A model generated the notes under the pieces. It was not told where the DNA came from, searched no databases, and saw nothing but the letters and a program-made list of their open reading frames with translations. A stretch of DNA of 64,000 nucleotides, taken from assembly GCA_044224905.1 (NCBI GenBank), contig JBGAJN010000003.1, positions 248,001-312,000 of the forward strand, given 5' to 3'. How positions within the stretch are numbered: position 1 is the stretch's first letter; the number at the start of each line of letters is the position of its first letter. The position numbers and the translations under genes were made by a program. This document shows positions 41,932-51,173 of this stretch, one piece after another. This DNA is from JBGAJN01 sp044224905. Lineage in GTDB: Bacteria > Verrucomicrobiota > Verrucomicrobiia > Limisphaerales > JBGAJN01.

Positions 41932-43263
41932 ATGAAGCAGAAAGTCATGCTGGTCGATGACGAGCCGAAGCTGGTCGAAATGTTGAAAGAGATCGTTGAG
42001 AGCGAAGGCTACGACGTCTCGATCGCCGAAAATGTCTCGGCACTTACCAAGTCGTTCGACGGCGCACAGCCGGACGTGATGCTGCTCGACCTCAAGCTCG
42101 GCGAGGAAAGCGGTCTCGACCTTCTGCCGTCCATCAAGAAACGCTGGCCCGAAACCGAAGTGATCGTGCTCACCGGTTATGCGACGCTCGACACGGCCGT
42201 CGAAGCGACCAAGCGTGGTGCATATTATTTTCAGGCCAAGCCCGTTCAGCCGAAGGAACTCGTCGTTACGATCCAGAAGGCGTGCGAACACAAGCGCCTG
42301 CTCGAAGAGGCCAGCTCGTTGCGCAAGGCACTGAGCAAACGCCTCTCGCCCGTCTTCAAGTGCCCGAACATGAAGGAGATCGTCCGCACGGTCGAAAAGA
42401 TCGCGCCCAGCGACGTCTCCGTGCTCATCACTGGCGAAAGCGGCACCGGCAAAGAAGTTATCGCTGACCTCGTTCACGATCTCAGCCCGCGTAACGCCGG
42501 CCCGAACATCAAGATCAACTGCGCTGCGTTGCCGCGTGAACTAATCGAAAGCGAACTCTTCGGTTCCGTGAAAGGCGCCTTCACCGGTGCCAACTCCGAT
42601 CGCGAAGGACTCTTCCGTCAGGCCGAAGGTGGCACTTTGCTGCTCGACGAATTGTCGGAAATGCCGATCGATACGCAGAGCAAGCTGCTCCGCGTGTTGC
42701 AGGAAAAAGAAGTTCGCCCGGTTGGCGGACGCACCAGCTACAAGACTAACTGCCGCATTCTCGCTGCGACGAATCGCAAGCCCGAGGAAGCGATCCGCGA
42801 CGGCAAGCTGCGCGAAGATCTTTTCTACCGCATCAGCGCCATCACCGTCCATCTGCCGCCGCTGCGCGAGCGTTTGCATGACATTTTGCCGCTGGCGAAT
42901 TCGTTCCTGAAAACCTACGCCGCTCAAGCGGGACGTCCGATCCACGGGTTTTCCCAAGCTGCGGTGGAACGCCTGCAAGGCTACGAATGGCCGGGCAACG
43001 TCCGCCAGTTGCAGAACGAAGTGCAACGCGCTGTGCTCATGTGCGAAGGCAGTGAGATTCAGGTAACCGATCTTTCGCTCCGCAAAGCGGGACCGGAGGA
43101 ACCGTTCGACACCAACTTCACCTTGATGGAAGGCATGGAGCGCAACGCGATTCTCCAGATGCTTCGCGAAACGGGTGGTAACAAACTCGAAACCGCCAAA
43201 CGCCTCGGCATCGGTCGCCAGACGCTCTACAACAAGATCAAAGCTTTCAAGATCGAGGCCTGA
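41932..43263 (+). CDS. NtrC-family sigma-54-dependent response regulator
   Basis: 443 residues. Receiver (about 4-118) with the phospho-Asp D53 in LLDLKLG, AAA+ domain (about 140-365) with GESGTGKE Walker A and the GAFTGA loop that contacts sigma-54, then a Fis-type HTH at the C-terminus (about 400-443, LETAKRLGIGRQTLYNKI). All the catalytic features of an active activator are present. No partner sensor kinase is adjacent. Confidence 0.93.
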   Translation: MKQKVMLVDDEPKLVEMLKEIVESEGYDVSIAENVSALTKSFDGAQPDVMLLDLKLGEESGLDLLPSIKKRWPETEVIVLTGYATLDTAVEATKRGAYYFQAKPVQPKELVVTIQKACEHKRLLEEASSLRKALSKRLSPVFKCPNMKEIVRTVEKIAPSDVSVLITGESGTGKEVIADLVHDLSPRNAGPNIKINCAALPRELIESELFGSVKGAFTGANSDREGLFRQAEGGTLLLDELSEMPIDTQSKLLRVLQEKEVRPVGGRTSYKTNCRILAATNRKPEEAIRDGKLREDLFYRISAITVHLPPLRERLHDILPLANSFLKTYAAQAGRPIHGFSQAAVERLQGYEWPGNVRQLQNEVQRAVLMCEGSEIQVTDLSLRKAGPEEPFDTNFTLMEGMERNAILQMLRETGGNKLETAKRLGIGRQTLYNKIKAFKIEA

Positions 43264-43359
43264 TTTTAGCGAGGACTGAATCGGTTTTCTCCTTGCCCGT
43301 GAACTCCGAGCGCCAGCAAGGCGCCGAGATCACTTCTGCCGCAGCGACGTAAGAAACGT

Positions 43360-45855
43360 TTACTGCGGCAGTTTTACTTCCAGTTGCAGGAAGCGAGATG
43401 GGGCATTCGTCGCGATAGGAGTGTTGTCCCGCACGGTCATTTTCCAGAAGTTCGTTTGATCGACCTTTTGCACCACCTGATTCGTGCTGGCGTCGTTGCT
43501 CGTCCATACGGTGGGCCAATTGGAATTGCTCACATTGGTTGTTCCGGCAACCAGCACAGTTGCCCCGCTGAGGCTTTTCGCCATGTTGAAGTTCAAGGCG
43601 AGGTATTGCTGATTGCTTACAGTGACGAGTGACGGGATCGATTTGACGACTGACGAATCCGCGTTAGTAGGCGAGCCGTTGAGCGCGAATTCGACTGCGT
43701 TGGGAAATGCATCGCCATCGGGATTCGCGCCCGGTAAGGCAGCGAGATCGGTTAAGGAGTATTGATTCAGCCAGGTGGTATAGGGGGAATTGATTTCGAC
43801 CGTCACATTGGTCGAGACGGAATTGCCCTCCAGATCGGTAGCGGTAATCGTGATCACGGACGCGCCGCCGAAATGGTTGGTGGTCGAGACGACCAGGTTC
43901 GACCCGTTCAGCGAAGCGGTGACCAGCTGAGGCATGGAATTTCCCGTGATTGAGTAGGTGAGGGGAGAGATCTGACTGACCGTTTGGATGTAGACGAGTT
44001 TGGAAAAATCAATAGTCGGCGGTGCCGAAACATCATCGACAGGCACGTTGTCGAACGTGTTGTTGAATTCATTGGTGCCGATTGATTGAGTGACCGTGTA
44101 AGTTGCCTTGGGGAGACTGTCGATGGCGTTAATCACGCCCATTCCGGAACCGAGAATTCGGCCAAATGCGGTAAAACCGCCGCTTTGGTCATCGAGGATT
44201 GATGAGTTGTCAAAAATGTTGAAAAACCATTCGTCGGTGGCGCTGCTGGGGAGACCTCCCAACTTGGCCATTGCAATGGTGCCGGCACTTTCTTGAATGC
44301 CAGGCTCGTTCGTCGGGCTGGGATCGGTCGGGGTCTTCACGAAGATGGAGTTGATGGCTTTATAGCCACCGCCTTGAACCACGAAACTTGTCGGTGCGCG
44401 ATGAATCACCGTGTTGTCGTAATCGCCGCGGTTCACGTAGTTCAGGTAGTTGGAAACCGTTTGCGGCGTGGCGGTGGAATAGAGCGCTACGTCGAACGTC
44501 CCCTTCGAGGTGACGTAACGGACCGCCTTTTCGGTGTCCGGATCGGCAAAGAATCCACCGAGCGGCAAAGAAACCAACGCCCCATTCGTGTTGACTGTCT
44601 GTTTCGGTATCGGAGCTGAAACGATGGGGGCCCCCGCTGGATTGATTACGCGAAACGTGAGTGCCCGTGACACGTTGCCCCACGTGGCGTAATGCGCCGT
44701 CAATGTCGTGTTGTAAACGCCCGCTTGAGTTGGGATGCCGGTGATCTGGTTGGCGCCCGAAGTGAAATTGAGTCCTGGGGGAAGGTTGCTGGCCGTGATT
44801 ACGTCGGCTACGCCCGCGAAGGTGGACGCGGTGACCGTGTAGGTGGCGATGGGTGAGCCGACGACAGCAGGGTGAAATTTGCGACTCGTAGGACCGGGTA
44901 AAGTGACCGTCACGGAAGAAGAGTTTGCACCGATCGAACTGTCTGCTGTCGATCGAACGAGGAACTTGTAGGTGTCGCCCGGCACGAGCCCAGTCGCGGT
45001 GAAGTTGGTGACGTTTGAGGACATGGTGCCACCGGGGAATTGCACGAATGCCGGTTGGCCAAATTGATCGGTTGAAGAAACGTTCTGCTGCCAGTAGCTC
45101 ACGACAAATCCAGTTTCGTTGGAAGAAGTATCGCTCCATTGGAGTTTGATCGATGAAGGGCTCAACACTTGCGCGGTTAGATTTTGTGGAGCACCAAGTG
45201 GTTGCGTCGTCACCGTCGCAAGTGGTGTTGTCGCGCTGCGATTGCCAGAAACGTTGAACTGGATGAAGAACTCGTACGTTCGGGACGGCTGTAGCGCGAT
45301 AAAACCGGGTGGGTTGGTGGCAATGAAATTTGTCGTGTTGGCGGAGAGCGTTCCCCCGGGGAAAAGGTCGTAGCTACCAGATGTAATGTCGCGAAATCCG
45401 ACCAATAGATTCGTTTCGGCAGTGGAAGCATCTTGCCAGTTGAGCCGGATCGACGCGGGGCCGGTAGCAACCGCGGTCAGTGGTGCGCTGGGCATCGTCA
45501 CCGTGACTGGGGCTGGCGACGTAACAACTCCCGAAGCGTTGGAGGCGGCAATTTGAAATTGATACGTTGTGGATGGCGAGGTTCCAGCCAAGGCGACGCT
45601 GGTTTGGTTGCTGCCAATCGAAACTCCGATGGCTTGCATTGGGCCTGAAGTTCCTTGATGAAAAGACGCAACGAAACTCGTTTCGTCCGAGGAGTTGTCG
45701 TTCCAGAACATTGACCATTGGGTGGGGCTGGTCGGGACCACTTGTAGGTTCGTCGGGGCTTGGGGCAGTGCGGCCTCAACCGTGTGCAAAGAAATTCTTG
45801 CAGCGATCAGCGCACAAAACACAAAACGACAGAGCATGCCAGTTAGAATGCCCAA
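43360..45855 (-). CDS. Exported FN3-cyclophilin multidomain protein (paralog 1)
   Basis: 831 residues with a signal peptide (about 1-28, ending TVEA). Three FN3-like repeats (about 30-325) are followed by a putative Ig (He_PIG-like, about 330-415), a cyclophilin-type prolyl isomerase (about 435-600, containing VIHRAPTSFVVQGGG with the catalytic Arg), another Ig-like region (about 620-700) and a C-terminal domain with NPDGDAFPNAVEFALNGSP. Ends SRFLQLEVKLPQ. It is likely secreted or cell-surface. A similar gene precedes it on the same strand. Confidence 0.85.
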   Translation of the reverse strand: MGILTGMLCRFVFCALIAARISLHTVEAALPQAPTNLQVVPTSPTQWSMFWNDNSSDETSFVASFHQGTSGPMQAIGVSIGSNQTSVALAGTSPSTTYQFQIAASNASGVVTSPAPVTVTMPSAPLTAVATGPASIRLNWQDASTAETNLLVGFRDITSGSYDLFPGGTLSANTTNFIATNPPGFIALQPSRTYEFFIQFNVSGNRSATTPLATVTTQPLGAPQNLTAQVLSPSSIKLQWSDTSSNETGFVVSYWQQNVSSTDQFGQPAFVQFPGGTMSSNVTNFTATGLVPGDTYKFLVRSTADSSIGANSSSVTVTLPGPTSRKFHPAVVGSPIATYTVTASTFAGVADVITASNLPPGLNFTSGANQITGIPTQAGVYNTTLTAHYATWGNVSRALTFRVINPAGAPIVSAPIPKQTVNTNGALVSLPLGGFFADPDTEKAVRYVTSKGTFDVALYSTATPQTVSNYLNYVNRGDYDNTVIHRAPTSFVVQGGGYKAINSIFVKTPTDPSPTNEPGIQESAGTIAMAKLGGLPSSATDEWFFNIFDNSSILDDQSGGFTAFGRILGSGMGVINAIDSLPKATYTVTQSIGTNEFNNTFDNVPVDDVSAPPTIDFSKLVYIQTVSQISPLTYSITGNSMPQLVTASLNGSNLVVSTTNHFGGASVITITATDLEGNSVSTNVTVEINSPYTTWLNQYSLTDLAALPGANPDGDAFPNAVEFALNGSPTNADSSVVKSIPSLVTVSNQQYLALNFNMAKSLSGATVLVAGTTNVSNSNWPTVWTSNDASTNQVVQKVDQTNFWKMTVRDNTPIATNAPSRFLQLEVKLPQ

Positions 45856-45958
45856 ATGGACTGAGTTTTCAACCTTAACCGTCTTGTCCTGAATGGTCCG
45901 GACGTGCGGGGTTATTGGAGCTGAGAAAGAAACTCCAGCTTGTTGAAATTCGCGAAAT

Positions 45959-48412
45959 TCACTGCGGTACCTGCACTCGTAATCTCAGAAATCGGGATGG
46001 CTTGTTGGGGGATATGGGGATGTTGTCACGAATGGTGATTAGCCAGTTTTCTCCCTGGCTGGTCCGTTCGTAGACCTGCGGGCTGCCGACGTCATTGCTC
46101 GTCCAGATCGGCGTCCACGTCGCCGAAGGAACTGCGTCTGCGCCCTCGATCGAAACGGTCGCGTTTCCGAGATCTTGGCGGAGTCTGAACGTGGCGGCGA
46201 GAAACGTTTCGTTCGTCACCGTCACCTTGGAAACCGTGGCGTAGACCGAAGATGCGTCCGCGTTGGTGGGAGAGCCCATCAAGGCGAACTCGACAGCATT
46301 GGGAAGCGAGTCCCCGTCCGGATCGGCGCCCGGTAGCGTATCGGTGCCCGTGAGCGCGTTCGTGGTGAGCCACGTCGTGTATGGGGATTGAATAGACACC
46401 GAAACCGGAAGCGCCGTGGTGTTGCCGTCCAAATCCGTCGCCGTAACCACAATCTGAACGATGCCGCCGAGTTGGGTTACCGGCGTTAAAACCAATTGCG
46501 TCCCGCTTGCGAAGGCGCTGATCAGACTGGGGGCACTGTTACTTGTCACGGAATAGGAAAGCGATGGAACCCGGGTTACCGATTGAACGATCACCAACTT
46601 CGTCGGATCGAGTGTGGCGGGCGCCGAATCGTCATCAATTGGCACATCGTCAAAGGCCGTCAGACTCACGTTTGTTCCCGAGATGACGCTGTTGGTGTAG
46701 ATGCCCCGAGGCAGTCCGTTGATGGTATCCAATACATTCATGCCGGTTCCGAGGACGCGGCCAAAAGCGGTGAAGCCGCCGTTTTGATCATCAAGTTGAT
46801 CGCCATTGTCGCGAAGGTTGACGAACCATTGGTCTGTGGCGCTGTTGGGATCGCTGCCGAGCTTCGCCATGGCGATGGTGCCGCGACTATGCTGAACGCC
46901 GGGTTCGTTCGTGGGGCTGGGTTGCGTGGGAATCAACCCGAAGTTCGTCCCGACATTGGTGAAGCCGCCGCCTTGAACGACGAAATTTAAGGCAGCGCGG
47001 TGAACAATGGAATTGCTGTAGTCATTGCGATCGACATATCCGAGAAAATTCGAAACGGTCGCAGGCGTTGCCGTGGGGTAGAGGGCCACGTCAAAATCCC
47101 CCTTGCTGGTTTTGAAGCGAACGGCTGTCTCGGTGTCGGGGTCGCTGAAATAAGGGGAGAGCGGGAATGTCTGGGCGAGACCGTTCGTGGTGAGTTGCAG
47201 TGTGATGTTGGAAGTCGTGACGAACGGAGCGGCCGGCGGATAAATCACCCGCACGGTAAGTGGGTTGGTGATGACGGTGCCGGACGCGTAGTGGGCGGTC
47301 AAAACGCTGTCGAACACGCCGCCAGCAGTGGGTGTTCCGGAAATCTGATTGATTCCGTCGAAATTGACGCCGGGCGGTAACGTGCCGGTGACGTTGTAAA
47401 AATCCGGTGCGCCACCGTTGGTCGATGCCGCCAGCGATAGGAGAAACATTTGCCCCACCACGGCCGATGCAAACGGTCGGTTCACAATCGCGTTGGGAGT
47501 GCTCACCGTGACTGGTGTCGAGTCGGCAAAGGTCGTGGAGCCCACGAACGCTTCCACGAAGAACTGATAGGTGGTTCCAGCGAGCAATCCCGTCGCAACA
47601 AAATTGGTCGTGTCCGCCGCCACGACGCCGCCCGGGAACAAATAAAACGGGTTGTTGGTGCTCGTGCCGACGCGGAACGCGATGCTGAATCCGGTTTCGT
47701 TGGTCGTGGCGTCGCCCCAAGTAAGATTGACCGTCGTGGAACTCGTCGCGATGGCTGTCACGTTCGAAGGTGGGCGAAATGACGGCGTCGTTACCGTGAG
47801 GGGCGCAGAATCGGCGAATGCTGTGGTGCCCACGAAAGCTTCGACGAGGAACTGATACGTCGTGTTGGGAGCGAGGCCGGAGGCAATGAAATTTGTCGTA
47901 TTGGGCAACACGGTCCCGCCGGGGAAAGCCGTGTAGCTGCTGTTCGTATCGGTTCGATAGCCGATGAAGAATCCGTCTTCATTCGTGGACCCGTCCGACC
48001 AGCGTAGATTGATCGTCGTCGGGCTCGTCACGATCGCCGTAAGGTTTGACGGCGGGCGGAATTCCGGCAGCGTAACGGTGACGGTAGGCGACGAGGCGTG
48101 GTAGCCGCCTTGAAACGAGGCTTCCACGAAGAACTGGTAGGTAGCTCCGGGGGCCAAGCCAATGGCGTCGAACGTGGTCGTGTTCGCCGAAAGTGTTCCG
48201 TTGGGAAAAAGGCCAAAATTGCCGCTCGTGCCGGGATGGTAACCGATCAGATAGTTCGCTTCCGTGGTGGAGTTATCCGTCCACGTTAACCGGATTGCTG
48301 TCGGGCTCAGAATGCCGATCTGAAAATTGCTGGGGGCGACAACCTGGCCATGCGCCATGGCCCCCGCGAGAATTGCGAGAACCACGACCGCGATTAGCTG
48401 ACGGAAACCCAT
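45959..48412 (-). CDS. Exported FN3-cyclophilin multidomain protein (paralog 2)
   Basis: 817 residues from ATG 48412 (ATG 48433 is possible). Signal peptide about 1-22 (MGFRQLIAVVVLAILAGAMA). Same order as the downstream paralog: three FN3-like repeats, putative Ig, cyclophilin (VHRAALNFVVQGGGF), second Ig-like region and a C-terminal domain with DPDGDSLPNAVEFALMGSP, ending SRFLRLRVQVPQ. The stop and the paralog start are 103 bases apart, so transcription is likely shared. Confidence 0.85.
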   Translation of the reverse strand: MGFRQLIAVVVLAILAGAMAHGQVVAPSNFQIGILSPTAIRLTWTDNSTTEANYLIGYHPGTSGNFGLFPNGTLSANTTTFDAIGLAPGATYQFFVEASFQGGYHASSPTVTVTLPEFRPPSNLTAIVTSPTTINLRWSDGSTNEDGFFIGYRTDTNSSYTAFPGGTVLPNTTNFIASGLAPNTTYQFLVEAFVGTTAFADSAPLTVTTPSFRPPSNVTAIATSSTTVNLTWGDATTNETGFSIAFRVGTSTNNPFYLFPGGVVAADTTNFVATGLLAGTTYQFFVEAFVGSTTFADSTPVTVSTPNAIVNRPFASAVVGQMFLLSLAASTNGGAPDFYNVTGTLPPGVNFDGINQISGTPTAGGVFDSVLTAHYASGTVITNPLTVRVIYPPAAPFVTTSNITLQLTTNGLAQTFPLSPYFSDPDTETAVRFKTSKGDFDVALYPTATPATVSNFLGYVDRNDYSNSIVHRAALNFVVQGGGFTNVGTNFGLIPTQPSPTNEPGVQHSRGTIAMAKLGSDPNSATDQWFVNLRDNGDQLDDQNGGFTAFGRVLGTGMNVLDTINGLPRGIYTNSVISGTNVSLTAFDDVPIDDDSAPATLDPTKLVIVQSVTRVPSLSYSVTSNSAPSLISAFASGTQLVLTPVTQLGGIVQIVVTATDLDGNTTALPVSVSIQSPYTTWLTTNALTGTDTLPGADPDGDSLPNAVEFALMGSPTNADASSVYATVSKVTVTNETFLAATFRLRQDLGNATVSIEGADAVPSATWTPIWTSNDVGSPQVYERTSQGENWLITIRDNIPISPNKPSRFLRLRVQVPQ

Positions 48413-48449
48413 GCGTGCAAGATGGTCGATCAACGGGCGATTTCAACCG

Positions 48450-49262
48450 TTACGAATAACGATCCACTTTCTTGCGCAGCAAGCCGTTGTTCGCCTTGAG
48501 GTGGTAGGTGTGCTCGCCTTCGATCGGTTCGTGCCAGTATTCGCCGCCGGCACACTCGATGATTAATCCGCCGGCCGCGATGTCCCACAGGCGCAAACCG
48601 TATTCGGTGTACATGTCGAAACGTCCGCAGGCCGTGTAAGTCATCGCGAGAGCCGCTGCGCCCATAAGGCGAATCTTGCGGCAGCGATGCACCATCGCGG
48701 TGAACACGGGCAACATCTTGTTGAGCGTTTGCTCCGACTTGGAAAAGCCCATGCCGAGAATCGCCTCATTCAGCTTGGCGCGTTTGCTGACGTGAATCAC
48801 GCGACCGTTGAGATACGCCGGTTGCCCGCGGATCGCGGTCCACAATTCGTCGCAGAACGGATCGTAAACGACGCCCACGACCGTTTCGTAAGCGGCGTCG
48901 GGATGCGTCGACTTGATCGCGTTCTCGGGCTTCCGGATTTGCAGTGCGATGGAAATGCACGCGTGCGGAATGCCGTAGGTGAAATTCACGGTGCCATCAA
49001 TCGGATCCACCACCCAGCGCGCCGCGGAATTGGTGTCGCCGAGCACGCCTTCCTCGCCGAGCACGGCGACCTTCGGAAAAGCCTTCGTCAACATTCGCTC
49101 GATCAGTTTCTGGGAACGCACGTCTAGCTCCAGCTTGATGTCGTGTTGAATTTGCGAGTTGATCTTTTTGACGCTGTGCTGGTGCTGACGGAGGAGGCGG
49201 CCAACCGCTCGGGAAGCTTTCACCGCGCAGTCCAGGGCACGTTTGCGTTCGGATAAATTCAT
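48450..49262 (-). CDS. Inositol monophosphatase family protein
   Basis: 270 residues. Metal-binding residues are Glu in GEEGVLG (about 72), the DPIDGTVNF motif (about 87-95) and WDIAAGGLI (about 222). The family removes phosphate from inositol 1-phosphate, histidinol phosphate or 3'-phosphoadenosine 5'-phosphate; the latter would fit the sulfur genes elsewhere but is not shown. Downstream of the antiporter gene on the same strand, with 55 bases between. Confidence 0.88.
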   Translation of the reverse strand: MNLSERKRALDCAVKASRAVGRLLRQHQHSVKKINSQIQHDIKLELDVRSQKLIERMLTKAFPKVAVLGEEGVLGDTNSAARWVVDPIDGTVNFTYGIPHACISIALQIRKPENAIKSTHPDAAYETVVGVVYDPFCDELWTAIRGQPAYLNGRVIHVSKRAKLNEAILGMGFSKSEQTLNKMLPVFTAMVHRCRKIRLMGAAALAMTYTACGRFDMYTEYGLRLWDIAAGGLIIECAGGEYWHEPIEGEHTYHLKANNGLLRKKVDRYS

Positions 49263-49317
49263 GTCCGCCGAGTGTGCCCGAATTCGCGCGACTTGAAACG
49301 CGAAACTTGCGGGGGCG

Positions 49318-51036
49318 TCAGTGAATGACTTCGCGCCGATCCTTCAACTCGTTGTCGATCGCTCGGCGATGTTCGTCGAGAATCTTTTTCTCCGCCGCCT
49401 CAAGCACGCGATACAACGCGCACGCTTCGACGAGCCTGGGCAGGCTGACGTAGTTCGCGCCGGCTTTGTAGAGCCCGTCCACTTCGTGGAAAAGTTCGGC
49501 GTGGGAAATGATCTGCGCCGTGGGGTTCAATTCGCGCACGTGCTGGACGAGTTTCAGATTCGTCGCACCTTTCAGGATGGAGTTGGGAATGGTGCACACG
49601 ACAATCTCCGCCGCGCCGATGCCTGCGTGGATGAGAGTGTCGCGCTGCGTGATGTCGCCGTAGATCACGCGCACGCCGCGGTCTTTGAGCTTCTGGTAAA
49701 CGTTCGGATTGAAATCCACCACGATCAGTTCTTTCAGGAGGGCAGGGCGGTTGCGGGAGATTTCCTCGAGCAGTGAACTTGCCGTCCAAAAGAAACCGAG
49801 CACAAAAATGCGCGCGCCGTGGTGCCCGCCGTGGTCGTCCGGGGAAGAGCCTGATTGGTCGAGGTCGGGATAGCCGCGGCGTTTCAGCCACGGACTGATC
49901 TTCCGCACGAGCGAGTCATTCTTCGTGATCGCGTAGGTCGAATCGACTGCGAGGAACACAAACGCGAACGCCACGATGCCGACGAGGTCCGCCGAGACGT
50001 GGCCGTCCTTCTTGCCCATCGCCAGAATCACCAGCGCGAGTTCGCTGATCTGACAGAGGTTGATTGCGGGAAGGAGCGCGCAGCGGTGGCCTTGGCCCAT
50101 TTTGTAAAGCGGCGGGAAGACCGTTACGAAGCGGCTCACGATCAGGAACGCCGAGAACGCCAGCGCCCATAAAATGAAATAAACCGTCGGCACGGGAATC
50201 GTCATGCCGAGTGCGACGAAGAACAGCGTGACGAAAAAGTCTCGGATGCTCGTGACCTTCGCGGCGACGTCGAGCGTGTAAGGGAACGTAGAAATGGCCA
50301 CGCCGGCGACCAGCGCGCCCATTTCGCGGGAGAGACCCAGTGTGCTTGCCAGACCCGCCATGAGGAAGCACCACGCGAGCGCGCCGACGAGGACGAGCTC
50401 CGGCAAGCGGGCGACCATTTTGAACAGCGTGGGCAGCACCCATCGGCTGACGGCGAACGCGACGGCGACCAGCGCGACCACTTTGCCGATGGACATGGCC
50501 ATCAAGCCGATCTCGGGGTGATTCAGGTTCGGTTGGATGGCGAGGAAGAGAATCGCGAACAAGTCCTGCAGCACGAGCACGCCAAGCGTGATTCGCCCGG
50601 CCAAGGTATCGAGCTCCCGTTTGTCGTAGAGAATCTTGACGATGATCACCGTGCTCGACATGGCGGCGGCGACCGAGAGGTAAAGCGCATCCAGCCAGCC
50701 GGTCGCCAGACCAACGCCCCAGAAAAAGCCGAACCCGAGTAAACAGCCTCCGAGGATTTGCGCGCCCGCGGTGATCGTGATGACTTTTCCGGCGCCGAGC
50801 ATTTTCTTCAGATCGATTTCCAATCCGATCATGAAGAGCAACAGGATCAACCCGATGCTCGAAATGGTTTCCACCGACTCGTGATCCTTGATCCAGCCGA
50901 AGCCGTTTTCGCCAAGCAGGAATCCACCAACGAGATAAGCGAGGAGGAGTGGCTGCTTGAGCAGCTGCGCCAGCAGTGCCAACACCCACGCGACGATGAT
51001 GCACAGCGCGATATCGTTGATCAGGGACTGATCCAC
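49318..51036 (-). CDS. CPA2-type cation:proton antiporter with C-terminal KTN domain (KefB-like)
   Basis: 572 residues from GTG 51036. About 12 transmembrane helices (1-380) with LLLAYLVGGFLLGENGFG and VLQDLFAILFLA in the pattern of CPA2 exchangers, then a TrkA-N-like Rossmann fold (about 410-530). The glycine loop expected as GxGxxG reads FVLGFFWTASS, so nucleotide binding looks altered. It probably exchanges K+ or Na+ for H+. Confidence 0.88.
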   Translation of the reverse strand: MDQSLINDIALCIIVAWVLALLAQLLKQPLLLAYLVGGFLLGENGFGWIKDHESVETISSIGLILLLFMIGLEIDLKKMLGAGKVITITAGAQILGGCLLGFGFFWGVGLATGWLDALYLSVAAAMSSTVIIVKILYDKRELDTLAGRITLGVLVLQDLFAILFLAIQPNLNHPEIGLMAMSIGKVVALVAVAFAVSRWVLPTLFKMVARLPELVLVGALAWCFLMAGLASTLGLSREMGALVAGVAISTFPYTLDVAAKVTSIRDFFVTLFFVALGMTIPVPTVYFILWALAFSAFLIVSRFVTVFPPLYKMGQGHRCALLPAINLCQISELALVILAMGKKDGHVSADLVGIVAFAFVFLAVDSTYAITKNDSLVRKISPWLKRRGYPDLDQSGSSPDDHGGHHGARIFVLGFFWTASSLLEEISRNRPALLKELIVVDFNPNVYQKLKDRGVRVIYGDITQRDTLIHAGIGAAEIVVCTIPNSILKGATNLKLVQHVRELNPTAQIISHAELFHEVDGLYKAGANYVSLPRLVEACALYRVLEAAEKKILDEHRRAIDNELKDRREVIH

Positions 51037-51173
51037 GGGCGCAGCTTATCTAAACCCCGACGTGAAAGTCGATTATCAACTGTGCTTCTTTTCAGAAAGC
51101 TCAATCCTCGGGGGGAATGAGTGCGATTTCTCGGCGCAATTGAGAAGGCTCAAGCAGGCGCTCGTGGCGTCTG

